Positions 45,792-53,835 of a stretch of DNA of 64,000 nt are shown piece after piece. Source of the DNA: Afipia sp. OHSU_II-C1 (GTDB lineage Bacteria > Pseudomonadota > Alphaproteobacteria > Rhizobiales > Xanthobacteraceae); the NCBI RefSeq assembly GCF_000497575.1, contig NZ_APJI01000019.1:19354-83353 (forward strand), read 5' to 3'. Below the pieces are notes generated by a model. It saw nothing but the letters and a program-made list of their open reading frames with translations, ran no database searches and was not told the DNA's origin. A program made the position numbers and the translations under genes. Every line of letters starts with the position of its first letter. Position 1 is the stretch's first letter.

Positions 45792-46988
45792 ATGGCAGAT
45801 GACATCGAGACCCCAACGACCGGATTGATCGCTGACAATGTGATCGGCTTTGCGCGCGCATTGCGCGTCGCCGGACTGCCGATCGGGCCGGGCGCTGTGA
45901 TCGACGCGTTGAAGGCGATGCGACTGATCGATATCGGCAACCGTGCCGATCTGTTCACCACACTCGAATCGATCTTCGTCAAACGCCATGAGCATGCGCT
46001 GATCTTCGCGCAGGCGTTCGACCTGTTCTTCCGACGCGCCGAGGGCACGGAAAGTATGCTCGACTCGGTGCCGCTGCCGCCCGAGGCGCAGAAGCCGCCG
46101 CCGCCAGCCTCACGACGTGTCCAGGAGGCGTTCGCGCAAAGCCGCAATATCGAAGGGCCGGAAGTCGAGGAGAAGGACGTCCAGCTCTCGGTGTCCGACC
46201 GCGAGGTGCTTCAGCGCAAGGATTTTGCGCAGATGAGCGCGGCCGAGATCGCCGAGGTTACCCGCGCAATCGCGAAGATGAAGCTTCCGCAGGCTGAGCT
46301 GCGCACGCGCCGCTTCAAGCCGGACGCGCGAGGCCAGCGGCTCGATCTGCGACGGACATTGCGTGGCAGTCTGCGCACCGGCGGCGAGATCGTGAAATTC
46401 CAGCGGCTCGGGCGCATCGACAAGCCGGCGCCGATCGTGGCGCTGCTCGATATTTCCGGCTCGATGACCGACTACACCCGGCTGTTTCTGCAATTCCTCC
46501 ATGCGATTACCGATGCGCGCAAACGCGTCTCCGTGTTCCTGTTCGGCACGCGGCTGACCAACGTGACGCGTGCGCTACGCGCGCGCGACCCCGATGAAGC
46601 GCTGGCGGCCTGCTCAAGCAGTGTCGAGGATTGGGCGGGCGGCACCCGGATTGCGACCTCGCTGCACAACTTCAACAACCTCTGGGGCCGCCGGGTGCTG
46701 GGGCAGGGTGCCATCGTACTCCTGATCTCCGACGGGCTGGAGCGCGAGGCTGATACCCGGCTGGAGTTCGAGATGGACCGGCTGCATCGGTCCTGCCGCC
46801 GCCTGATCTGGCTCAACCCCCTTCTGCGTTTTGAGGGCTTTGAAGCCAAGGCGCAGGGCATCAAAATGATGCTGCCGCATGTTGATGAATTCCGTCCCGT
46901 GCATAACTTGAAGTCGATGGAGGGGCTGATCGACGCGCTGTCGTCGGACCAGCCGCCACGGCGTATTGAGACCCGCTCCGCAGCTTGA
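45792..46988 (+). CDS. coxE: VWA-domain protein (CoxE)
   Basis: A 398-residue CoxE-type protein with a von Willebrand A domain; the MIDAS motif is DISGSMTD (220-227). The N-terminal 85 residues hold the conserved GFARALRVAGLPIGPG region. CoxE partners with the MoxR ATPase to mature the molybdenum enzyme. It lies 20 bases after coxD. Confidence 0.9.
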   Translation: MADDIETPTTGLIADNVIGFARALRVAGLPIGPGAVIDALKAMRLIDIGNRADLFTTLESIFVKRHEHALIFAQAFDLFFRRAEGTESMLDSVPLPPEAQKPPPPASRRVQEAFAQSRNIEGPEVEEKDVQLSVSDREVLQRKDFAQMSAAEIAEVTRAIAKMKLPQAELRTRRFKPDARGQRLDLRRTLRGSLRTGGEIVKFQRLGRIDKPAPIVALLDISGSMTDYTRLFLQFLHAITDARKRVSVFLFGTRLTNVTRALRARDPDEALAACSSSVEDWAGGTRIATSLHNFNNLWGRRVLGQGAIVLLISDGLEREADTRLEFEMDRLHRSCRRLIWLNPLLRFEGFEAKAQGIKMMLPHVDEFRPVHNLKSMEGLIDALSSDQPPRRIETRSAA

Positions 46989-46999
46989 GGAATCGAACC

Positions 47000-47329
47000 A
47001 TGCTCAACCGCGACGAAGATATCCTGAAGGCCGCCGAGACTTGGATGAAGTCCGGTCACGGTGTTGCGCTCGCCACCGTGGTAGAGACCTGGGGCTCCGC
47101 GCCGCGTCCGGCGGGATCGAGCCTTGTGATCAACGATGACGGCACGTTTCTCGGCTCCGTCTCCGGCGGCTGTGTCGAAGGTGCGGTGGTCACCGAAGCG
47201 CTCGACGTGATCGCCAGCGGCAAGCCGAAGATGTTGGAATTCGGCGTGGCCGACGAGACCGCATGGAATGTCGGACTGTCGTGCGGCGGCACGATCCGCG
47301 TTTTCGTCGAGAAGGTGGACAACTCTTGA
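47000..47329 (+). CDS. XdhC/CoxI family protein, N-terminal part
   Basis: A 109-residue protein equivalent to the N-terminal domain of XdhC/CoxF (GVALATVVETWGSAPRPAGSSLVI, VSGGCVEGAVV, CGGTIRVFVEKV). XdhC proteins bind molybdenum cofactor and insert it, often after sulfuration. The start is ATG 47000; TTG 46985 is possible. Its TGA overlaps the TTG of the next gene (TTGA), whose product is the C-terminal half, so one normally single protein is split in two. Confidence 0.87.
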   Translation: MLNRDEDILKAAETWMKSGHGVALATVVETWGSAPRPAGSSLVINDDGTFLGSVSGGCVEGAVVTEALDVIASGKPKMLEFGVADETAWNVGLSCGGTIRVFVEKVDNS

Positions 47330-48036
47330 AACAGAATACTCTGGCAGAGCTGAACGCCGAGCGCGCGGCGCGCCGGGCTGTGATCGTCGTGACCGATGTG
47401 GTGAGCGGCGACCAGCGCCTGATCAAGGCGGCGGACATCGCGGCCGATCCGCTTCATGCCGAACTCGACAAGCATCTGCGCATGGGCAAGAGCGGCATGA
47501 TCGAGAGTGACGGCAGGAAGCTGTTTCTCAATGTGTATGCGCCGACCGCGCGTTTGGTGATTATCGGCGCGGTCCATATCAGTCAGGCGCTGGCGCCGTT
47601 GGCGCAGTCGCTGGACTATGATGTGTTCGTGGTCGATCCGCGTACGGCCTTTGCCTCGCCCGAACGTTTCCCCGATGTGCCGCTGTTTGCGGATTGGCCC
47701 GATGTGGCGCTGCCGCCGCTCAACATCGACCGCTACACGGCGTTCGTCGCGCTGACCCACGATCCCAAGATCGACGATCCGGCGCTGCTGCATGCGCTCG
47801 AACGCGACTGTTTCTACATCGGCGCGCTGGGCTCGCGGAAGACGCATGGCAAACGTCTCGAGCGTCTGAAGGCCCAGGGTGCGAGCGACGCCGCGCTGGC
47901 GCGCATCCACGCGCCGATCGGTCTCAATATCGGTGCGGTGTCGCCCTCGGAGATCGCGGTCGCTATCATGGCCGAGATCACAGCGCGGCTCCGGCTTCCT
48001 GCAGACACGCCCCTCAAGACGAAGTCAGCGGCATGA
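47326..48036 (+). CDS. XdhC family protein, C-terminal Rossmann part
   Basis: A 236-residue protein with the XdhC C-terminal Rossmann domain (LVIIGAVHISQALAPLAQSL, VVDPRTAFASPERFP, then FYIGALGSRKTH and PIGLNIGAVSPSEIAVAIMAE). The start is TTG 47326, coupled by TTGA overlap to the N-terminal part. It in turn overlaps the next gene by ATGA. Probably a cofactor chaperone for the hydroxylase. Confidence 0.88.
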   Translation: MKQNTLAELNAERAARRAVIVVTDVVSGDQRLIKAADIAADPLHAELDKHLRMGKSGMIESDGRKLFLNVYAPTARLVIIGAVHISQALAPLAQSLDYDVFVVDPRTAFASPERFPDVPLFADWPDVALPPLNIDRYTAFVALTHDPKIDDPALLHALERDCFYIGALGSRKTHGKRLERLKAQGASDAALARIHAPIGLNIGAVSPSEIAVAIMAEITARLRLPADTPLKTKSAA

Positions 48037-49637
48037 AATTCGGTCCTGTTGCGCCGGAAGACAGCATCGGCGGCGTCACCGTTCACGCTATCCGTCAGGG
48101 GCCGCTCGTCCTCAAGAAAGGCACTGTCATCGGCGCGGCTGAAATCGCGGCCCTCAAGCAGGCCGGCGTGAAGGAAATCGTCGTCGCGCGCCTGGACAAG
48201 GACGATGTGTCTGAGGACGAGGCAGCCGCCAGTATCGCTGCGGCGGTGGCGGGCGAGGGCGTCGACGTCGAGCGCGCCTTCACTGGCCGCGCCAACCTGT
48301 TTGCAGCGGAAGCCGGCGTGCTGGTGGTTGACCGCGATGCCGTCGACCGTATCAACCGGGTGGATGAGGCGATCACCTTCGCCACGCTGTCAGCTTTCAA
48401 GCCGGTGGTTGCCGGAGAAATGATCGCTACCGTCAAGATCATTCCCTTTGGCGTGGAGGCGAAGCTGCGCGACGCTGCCGTGGTCGCTGCCAGTGCGGGG
48501 CGGATGCGGGTCGCGCCGTTCAGGATCAAGCGCGTCGGAATTATTTCGACGATCCTGCCTGGGTTGGCTCCGAAGGTGATCGAGAAAACGTTGCGCGTCA
48601 CCGAGGAACGTCTCGCTCCGACCGGCGCTCGCATCATCGGCGAACGCCGCGTTCCGCATGACGAGAGCGCGCTTGCGCCCGCCATCGAAGAACTGCTCGC
48701 GCTCGGCGCCGAACTGGTGCTGGTGTTCGGTGCCTCCGCGATCGCCGACAGGCGCGACGTGATCCCGGCGGCGATCGAACGGATCGGCGGTGCGGTCGAG
48801 CACTTCGGAATGCCGGTCGATCCCGGCAATCTCATGCTGATCGGCAAGGTCGGAAATTCACCGGTACTCGGCGCGCCGGGCTGTGCACGCTCGCCGAAGG
48901 AAAACGGATTCGACTGGATATTGATGCGCCTGCTGGCCGGTCTTCCTGTTACCCGTACGGATGTCACAGGCATGGGCGTCGGCGGCTTGTTGATGGAAAT
49001 CGTGACCCGGCCGCAGCCGCGTGTCCCGGTCGAGGCCGATGGCAATCGCAAGGTCGCAGCCGTGATCCTCGCGGCGGGACGCTCGACGCGCATGGGCGGG
49101 CCGAACAAATTGCTGGCCGAGCTGAACGGGAAGAAGCTGGTGCGGATCGTCGCCGAACAGGCGCTGGCCTCGAAGGCATCGTCTGTCATTGTTGTGACCG
49201 GCCACCAAAGCCTGGAGGTCGAAGCGGCGCTGAAAGGGCTCAAGGTCGAGTTTGCGCGAAATCCTGATTTTGCCGAAGGCCTCGCAACTTCCGTGAAGGC
49301 TGGCATCGGTGCGGTCCCTGAGACCGCTGACGGTGCTGTGGTGTGTCTGGGCGACATGCCGCTGATCGACGCTAAACTGATCGACCGCCTGGTGGATGCT
49401 TTCGCGCCGGATCGAGGATCACTGATCGTCGTGCCGGTGGCGGGCGGCCGGCGCGGTAATCCAGTGTTGTGGTCGCGGCGGTTCTTCCCGGAATTGATGA
49501 CGCTCGATGGTGATATCGGTGCGCGGCACCTGATCGCTCAGCATGCTGAAGCGGTCGCAGAAGTCGAGGTTGAGGGCAAGAGCGCTTTTCTCGATATTGA
49601 TACGCCGGAAATGCTGGCAGACGCACGGCGCGGCTAG
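48033..49637 (+). CDS. MoeA-like/molybdenum cofactor nucleotidyltransferase fusion
   Basis: A 534-residue fusion. The first 335 residues are a MoeA-like molybdopterin-binding domain (ARIIGERRVPHDESALA, VFGASAIADRRDVIPAAIE). Residues from about 342 form a MobA/MocA-type nucleotidyltransferase with LAAGRSTRMGGPNK (346-359) and LGDMPLID. This can make the cytidine or guanine dinucleotide form of molybdenum cofactor. The ATGA overlap with the XdhC part puts it in the same unit. It ends the cox operon. Confidence 0.9.
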   Translation: MKFGPVAPEDSIGGVTVHAIRQGPLVLKKGTVIGAAEIAALKQAGVKEIVVARLDKDDVSEDEAAASIAAAVAGEGVDVERAFTGRANLFAAEAGVLVVDRDAVDRINRVDEAITFATLSAFKPVVAGEMIATVKIIPFGVEAKLRDAAVVAASAGRMRVAPFRIKRVGIISTILPGLAPKVIEKTLRVTEERLAPTGARIIGERRVPHDESALAPAIEELLALGAELVLVFGASAIADRRDVIPAAIERIGGAVEHFGMPVDPGNLMLIGKVGNSPVLGAPGCARSPKENGFDWILMRLLAGLPVTRTDVTGMGVGGLLMEIVTRPQPRVPVEADGNRKVAAVILAAGRSTRMGGPNKLLAELNGKKLVRIVAEQALASKASSVIVVTGHQSLEVEAALKGLKVEFARNPDFAEGLATSVKAGIGAVPETADGAVVCLGDMPLIDAKLIDRLVDAFAPDRGSLIVVPVAGGRRGNPVLWSRRFFPELMTLDGDIGARHLIAQHAEAVAEVEVEGKSAFLDIDTPEMLADARRG

Positions 49638-49705
49638 CGTTTACCTCCTTTCTTTCCGCCTTGTTCACCAAGTTGAAACGCCCTTCCGCCTAGTGTGATC
49701 CTGGA

Positions 49706-50116
49706 ATGACCTCTGGGGAGGGGACGTTGACGGCTTTGACGGCGGCGTGTTGCCGCGCTGTTTTTATTTTTGCTTTGGTTTCAGCTTTTGCCGCCCACCT
49801 TGCTGCCACACCGGCGTTTGCCGCTGGCGCGCTGGCGATTGGCAAGTGCGGCGCCTATGGCCAGGCATTCGACTATCCCGCCGAGCAGGCCGCACGAGCC
49901 GCTGCCCTCAAGCAATGCAAGGGCGAGTGCTCGGCAGTGACCATGAAACGCGCCTGTGCTGCGCTGTCGCTCGATATGACCAAGCCGTGCGGAGCCCATG
50001 GTTATGCCGTTGCCCCGCGCATTTCCAGCGCACTCAATGAGGCGATGAAGAAGTGCTACGCGTTCGGCGGCAAGGAATGCGTCATCCGTGCCTGGGCGTG
50101 CGACGCCAAGGGCTAG
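49706..50116 (+). CDS. Exported cysteine-rich protein, DUF4189 family
   Basis: A 136-residue protein with a signal peptide (hydrophobic stretch to PAFA, about residue 38) and paired cysteines in GKCGAYGQAFDYP, QCKGECS, KPCGAHGYAV, KKCYAFGGKEC and AWACD, the DUF4189 pattern. ATG 49706 is given; TTG 49727 follows a stronger GGGGAGGGG and is possible. It is followed by a terminator. The function is unknown. Confidence 0.75.
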   Translation: MTSGEGTLTALTAACCRAVFIFALVSAFAAHLAATPAFAAGALAIGKCGAYGQAFDYPAEQAARAAALKQCKGECSAVTMKRACAALSLDMTKPCGAHGYAVAPRISSALNEAMKKCYAFGGKECVIRAWACDAKG

Positions 50117-50117
50117 G

Positions 50118-50141
50118 AGAGGCTTTCAGCAAAGCCTCTTG
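50118..50141 (+). terminator. Terminator after the DUF4189 gene
   Basis: AGAGGCTTT (50118-50126), loop CAGC, AAAGCCTCT (50131-50139), then TT. A perfect 9-bp stem starting just after the stop codon. Confidence 0.7.
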
Positions 50142-50154
50142 CCGCAGCACTTGC

Positions 50155-50182
50155 TTGGGTGGTTGAATAATCTGCATATAAT
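50155..50182 (+). promoter_or_regulatory. Candidate promoter of the TetR efflux operon
   Basis: TTGGGT (50155-50160), 16-base spacer, TATAAT (50177-50182), about 80 bases ahead of the TetR gene in an AT-rich stretch unlike the surroundings. Confidence 0.45.
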
Positions 50183-50224
50183 CAAAGGTTTAAGAGACTT
50201 ATTTGGAAAGTTTGTTTTCTGATC

Positions 50225-50256
50225 TTGAATATGACTGACCAGTCAGTCATATTCAA
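50225..50256. promoter_or_regulatory. TetR operator palindrome
   Basis: A perfect 32-bp palindrome with 15-base arms (left arm TTGAATATGACTGAC, two-base centre CA, then the reverse complement of that arm). The core TGACTGAC-CA-GTCAGTCA is the form bound by many TetR repressors. It ends three bases before the TetR gene start (ATG 50260), which implies autorepression of the operon. Confidence 0.8.
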
Positions 50257-50259
50257 CGG

Positions 50260-50970
50260 ATGGCAAAACTCCCGCTGATCGACACGCGTCCCGTGAAAGA
50301 CAAAGCCGCGCGCAAGGCCAGGACGCGCGCGCCGGCGGATCGCGCTGCATCGCCGCGTCCGTCAAAGCGCGCGGTCGGTGCCACCGAACGGCGTGCTGCG
50401 ATCATCGCGGCGGGTCTCGATGAATTCACCGCCAAAGGATTTGCGGCGACGCGCCTCGACGATGTGGCCAAACGCGCCGGCGTCGCCAAAGGTACGATCT
50501 ATCTGCACTTCAAGGACAAGGAAGCGCTGTTTCAGGAACTGGTGCGCACGGCGCTGGGGCCGCTGATTGTCCGGATTTCGAATCCGCAGATCGGGGAAGG
50601 CGCGGGATCGGCGCGCGCGGCGATCGAATTATTGGCCGAGACGTTTGCTCGCGACGTCATCGGCACAAAGCGCGCCGACATCGTGCGGATGATCATTTCC
50701 GAAGGCACGCGCTTCCCGCAACTCGCGGATTTCTATTACCGCGAGGTGATCACGCACGGTATCGCCGGAATGCGCAAGCTGATCGAATACGGCATCGCGC
50801 GCGGCGAAATCCGCAATCCGGGACTGGCGGATTTTCCGCAACTGCTGGTCGCTCCGCTGGTTGTTGCGGTGATCTGGCAAGGTCTTTTCGGAAAGCAGGC
50901 ACCGCTCGATGTTGCCGCGATGCTGCGGGTTCATCTCGATCTGATTTTTAGTGAAGGGAAAGCGACATGA
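50260..50970 (+). CDS. TetR-family transcriptional repressor
   Basis: A 236-residue TetR regulator. A basic N-terminal tail (about 40 residues, Lys/Arg/Ala-rich) precedes the helix-turn-helix (AAIIAAGLDEFTAKGFAATR, then VAKRAGVAKGTIYLHFKDKE). A TetR C-terminal ligand domain follows. Its stop overlaps the membrane-fusion gene by ATGA, so it is the first gene of an efflux operon that it probably controls through the palindrome upstream. Confidence 0.92.
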   Translation: MAKLPLIDTRPVKDKAARKARTRAPADRAASPRPSKRAVGATERRAAIIAAGLDEFTAKGFAATRLDDVAKRAGVAKGTIYLHFKDKEALFQELVRTALGPLIVRISNPQIGEGAGSARAAIELLAETFARDVIGTKRADIVRMIISEGTRFPQLADFYYREVITHGIAGMRKLIEYGIARGEIRNPGLADFPQLLVAPLVVAVIWQGLFGKQAPLDVAAMLRVHLDLIFSEGKAT

Positions 50971-51740
50971 TTGCGTCGCGAGGTGTTTCGCAAAGTTTGG
51001 TGCTGTTGCTGGCTTCCCTAAGCCTGGCGGGTTGCTGGGATTCCAAAAAGCCCGGTTATCAGGGCTGGGTCGAAGCCGACATGATCTTTGTCAGCCCGGA
51101 CGAGCAGGGGCGCGTGGTCAAACTCAGTATTCGCGAAGGCGACAGGGTCGAAGTCGGCATGCCGCTGTTTGCGGTCGACGATGATCTCCAGCAGGCTGCC
51201 CTGAACCAGAGCAATGCCACGCTCGTCAATGCGCGGCAGGCCTACGATCGCGCGGCGTCTCTGAGCAAGACCGGCTCCGGCACGCAGGCAAACCTCGATT
51301 CCGCGCTGGCCGCGTTGCGCGTTGCCGAAGCGCAGGTGAACACGTCGCAGACGCGGCTGGCCCGCCGCCGGATGAACGCGCCTATCGCCGGCACGATTCA
51401 GCAGATCTATTTCCGCGAGGGCGAGACAGTTCCCGCGCAAAAGCCGGTGGTGTCGATCCTGCCGCCCGGCAACATGAAGGTTCGCTTCTTTGTGCCGGAG
51501 CCGGAATTACCCAGGCTCAAGGTCGGTGATGAAGTACGCGTGACATGCGACGGTTGCGCCAGCGACCTGACCGCGAAAATCTATTTCATCGCGACCATGG
51601 CGGAATACACGCCGCCCGTGATCTACAGTCTCGATGAGCGCTCGAAGCTGGTCTATCTGATCCAGGCGCGGCCGAACAAGCCGGACAGCCTGCGCGTCGG
51701 TCAGCCGGTGAGCATTTTCACCAATGGCAAGACGCCGTGA
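50967..51740 (+). CDS. HlyD-type periplasmic membrane-fusion lipoprotein
   Basis: A 257-residue membrane-fusion protein. A lipobox LAGC sits near residue 22, so the protein is likely lipid-anchored. It has the biotinyl/lipoyl-like hairpin (YQGWVEADMIFVSPDEQGRV), a central coiled coil (VNARQAYDRAASL) and RRMNAPIAGTIQQI. It bridges the ABC pump to an outer-membrane channel, which is not encoded here. Overlaps at both ends by four bases. Confidence 0.9.
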   Translation: MIASRGVSQSLVLLLASLSLAGCWDSKKPGYQGWVEADMIFVSPDEQGRVVKLSIREGDRVEVGMPLFAVDDDLQQAALNQSNATLVNARQAYDRAASLSKTGSGTQANLDSALAALRVAEAQVNTSQTRLARRRMNAPIAGTIQQIYFREGETVPAQKPVVSILPPGNMKVRFFVPEPELPRLKVGDEVRVTCDGCASDLTAKIYFIATMAEYTPPVIYSLDERSKLVYLIQARPNKPDSLRVGQPVSIFTNGKTP

Positions 51741-52678
51741 GCATCGACACCGCACAATCCGATATCGCGATCGAGGTCCACGGCCTGTCGAAGTCGTTCA
51801 ACGGCCGTGAGGTGGTGCACGATCTGTCGATGCAGGTGAAGCGCGGCTCGATCTACGGATTTCTCGGTCCTAACGGCTCGGGCAAGACCACAACCATCCG
51901 CATGCTGTGCGGACTTCTGACGCCAGACAGCGGCGAGGGGACATGCCTCGGCTACGACATCCGGCGCGATGCCGACAAGATCAAGCGGCGCGTCGGGTAC
52001 ATGACGCAGCGTTTCAGCCTTTATCAGGATCTCTCTGTGCGGGAGAATCTGGAGTTCGTCGCGCGGCTCTATGGCGTGCCGGACCCGCGCGGCGCGGCGC
52101 GCGAGATGATCAAGCGCATCGGGTTGTCGGGGCGCGAAGAACAGCTTGCCGGCGAACTGTCCGGCGGCTGGAAACAGCGGCTTGCGCTGGGCGCCTGCAC
52201 ATTGCCGAGTCCTCAGCTATTGCTGCTCGACGAGCCGACCGCTGGTGTCGATCCCAAGGCGCGGCGCGAATTCTGGAACGAGATCCATGCGCTGGCGGCC
52301 GAGGGGCTCACGGTGCTGGTCTCGACGCACTACATGGACGAGGCCGAGCGCTGCCACGAGATCGCGTACATCGCCTACGGCAACCTGCTGGTGCACGGCA
52401 CCGTCGAAGACGTCATCGCAAAGTCGGCGCTGACGACCTACACCGTGACCGGCGAGGGATTGAACAAGCTGACCGCCGATCTCACCGGCAAGCCCGGGGT
52501 CGATATGGTCGCGCCGTTCGGCACCAGTCTGCATGTGTCGGGACGCGATGCGGCAGCGCTTGAGGACGCAATCGCGCCATACAGGTCTGGCGGCGGTACG
52601 ACATGGCATAAATCCGAACCATCGCTCGAAGATGTCTTCATTGAGTTGATGAGCCGCTCGAAGGATAACTTCCAATGA
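51737..52678 (+). CDS. ABC transporter ATPase, efflux type
   Basis: A 313-residue ABC ATPase with Walker A GPNGSGKTT, signature LSGGWKQRLALG and Walker B LLLLDEPTAGVDP. Starts at GTG in a GTGA overlap with the HlyD gene and ends in an ATGA overlap with the permease gene. It resembles the YbhF/DrrA drug-export class. Confidence 0.93.
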   Translation: MSIDTAQSDIAIEVHGLSKSFNGREVVHDLSMQVKRGSIYGFLGPNGSGKTTTIRMLCGLLTPDSGEGTCLGYDIRRDADKIKRRVGYMTQRFSLYQDLSVRENLEFVARLYGVPDPRGAAREMIKRIGLSGREEQLAGELSGGWKQRLALGACTLPSPQLLLLDEPTAGVDPKARREFWNEIHALAAEGLTVLVSTHYMDEAERCHEIAYIAYGNLLVHGTVEDVIAKSALTTYTVTGEGLNKLTADLTGKPGVDMVAPFGTSLHVSGRDAAALEDAIAPYRSGGGTTWHKSEPSLEDVFIELMSRSKDNFQ

Positions 52679-53823
52679 GCGTAACCGAAATCGGCAACGG
52701 CGGCGCGCGTGGCTTCTGGCAGCGCACATACGCGATGCTGGTGAAAGAATTCCTTCAACTGCGCCGCGACCGCGTCTCATTTGCGATGATCGTGATGCTG
52801 CCGATCATGCAGTTGCTGCTGTTCGGCTACGCCATCAACACCACGCCGCGTAATCTGCCGACGGCTGTGCTGTTGCAGGAGGACAGCGATCTCGGACGCT
52901 CGATCCTGAAGGCGCTTCAGAACACCGCCTATTTCCGCTTCACGCGCGAAGTCCATACGGTCGCTGAATTCGACAGTCTGCTCGAGTCCGGCAAGGTCCT
53001 GTTCGGGGTCGAAATTCCGCGCGGCTTCGAGCGCGCGGTCCGGCGCGGCGACAGGCCGGCGTTGCTCGTGGCTGCGGACGCTACCGATCCGGTGGCGTCA
53101 GGGTCGGCGCTCGGCGCACTAGGACAGATCGCGCAGTCGGCTCTCAAGCACGATCTTTACGCCGGCGATCCACCTTCAATGCCGTTCGAAATCCGCGCCC
53201 ATGCGCGCTACAACCCGGCAGCGGAATCGCGGCTGAACATCGTGCCAGGTCTTGTCGGGACAATCCTGACCATGACCATGCTGATCTTCACTGCGCTGTC
53301 GGTGACCCGCGAAATTGAACGCGGCACCATGGAAAATCTGCTCGCCATGCCGATCACGCCGGTGGAGGTGATGCTCGGCAAGATTATTCCCTATGTGCTC
53401 GTCGGCTTTCTGCAGGCGACAATCATCATCGGCATCGGCTACTTCCTGTTCCATGTGCCGATCCTCGGCAGCCTGTCGGTGTTGGCCGCCCTTTCGACAC
53501 TGTTCATCGCGGCCAATCTGTCGATCGGCTACACGTTCTCGACCATCGCGCAGAACCAGCTTCAGGCGATGCAGATGTCGATGATGTTCTTCTTACCGAA
53601 CATTCTCCTGTCCGGATTCATGTTCCCATTCGCGGGCATGCCGGTCTGGGCCCAGTGGATCGGCGAAGCGCTCCCGCTGACCCACTACATTCGCATCGTC
53701 CGCGCCATCATGCTGAAAGGCGCGTCGCTGGAGAACCTGCAGTACGACGCCGTCGCTCTGTGCGTGCTGGTGCTGGTCGCCATGAGCATCGCTGTCACGC
53801 GATTCCGGCGCACTTTGGATTGA
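52675..53823 (+). CDS. ABC-2 type transporter permease
   Basis: A 382-residue ABC-2 permease: one N-terminal helix (VMLPIMQLLLFGYAINTT), a large periplasmic domain, then five helices ending in the last hydrophobic segment (VALCVLVLVAMSIAVTRF). It belongs with the YbhS/YbhR class, but only one permease is present here. It is the last gene of the TetR operon. Confidence 0.92.
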   Translation: MSVTEIGNGGARGFWQRTYAMLVKEFLQLRRDRVSFAMIVMLPIMQLLLFGYAINTTPRNLPTAVLLQEDSDLGRSILKALQNTAYFRFTREVHTVAEFDSLLESGKVLFGVEIPRGFERAVRRGDRPALLVAADATDPVASGSALGALGQIAQSALKHDLYAGDPPSMPFEIRAHARYNPAAESRLNIVPGLVGTILTMTMLIFTALSVTREIERGTMENLLAMPITPVEVMLGKIIPYVLVGFLQATIIIGIGYFLFHVPILGSLSVLAALSTLFIAANLSIGYTFSTIAQNQLQAMQMSMMFFLPNILLSGFMFPFAGMPVWAQWIGEALPLTHYIRIVRAIMLKGASLENLQYDAVALCVLVLVAMSIAVTRFRRTLD

Positions 53824-53835
53824 GGCCGCTGGCCG

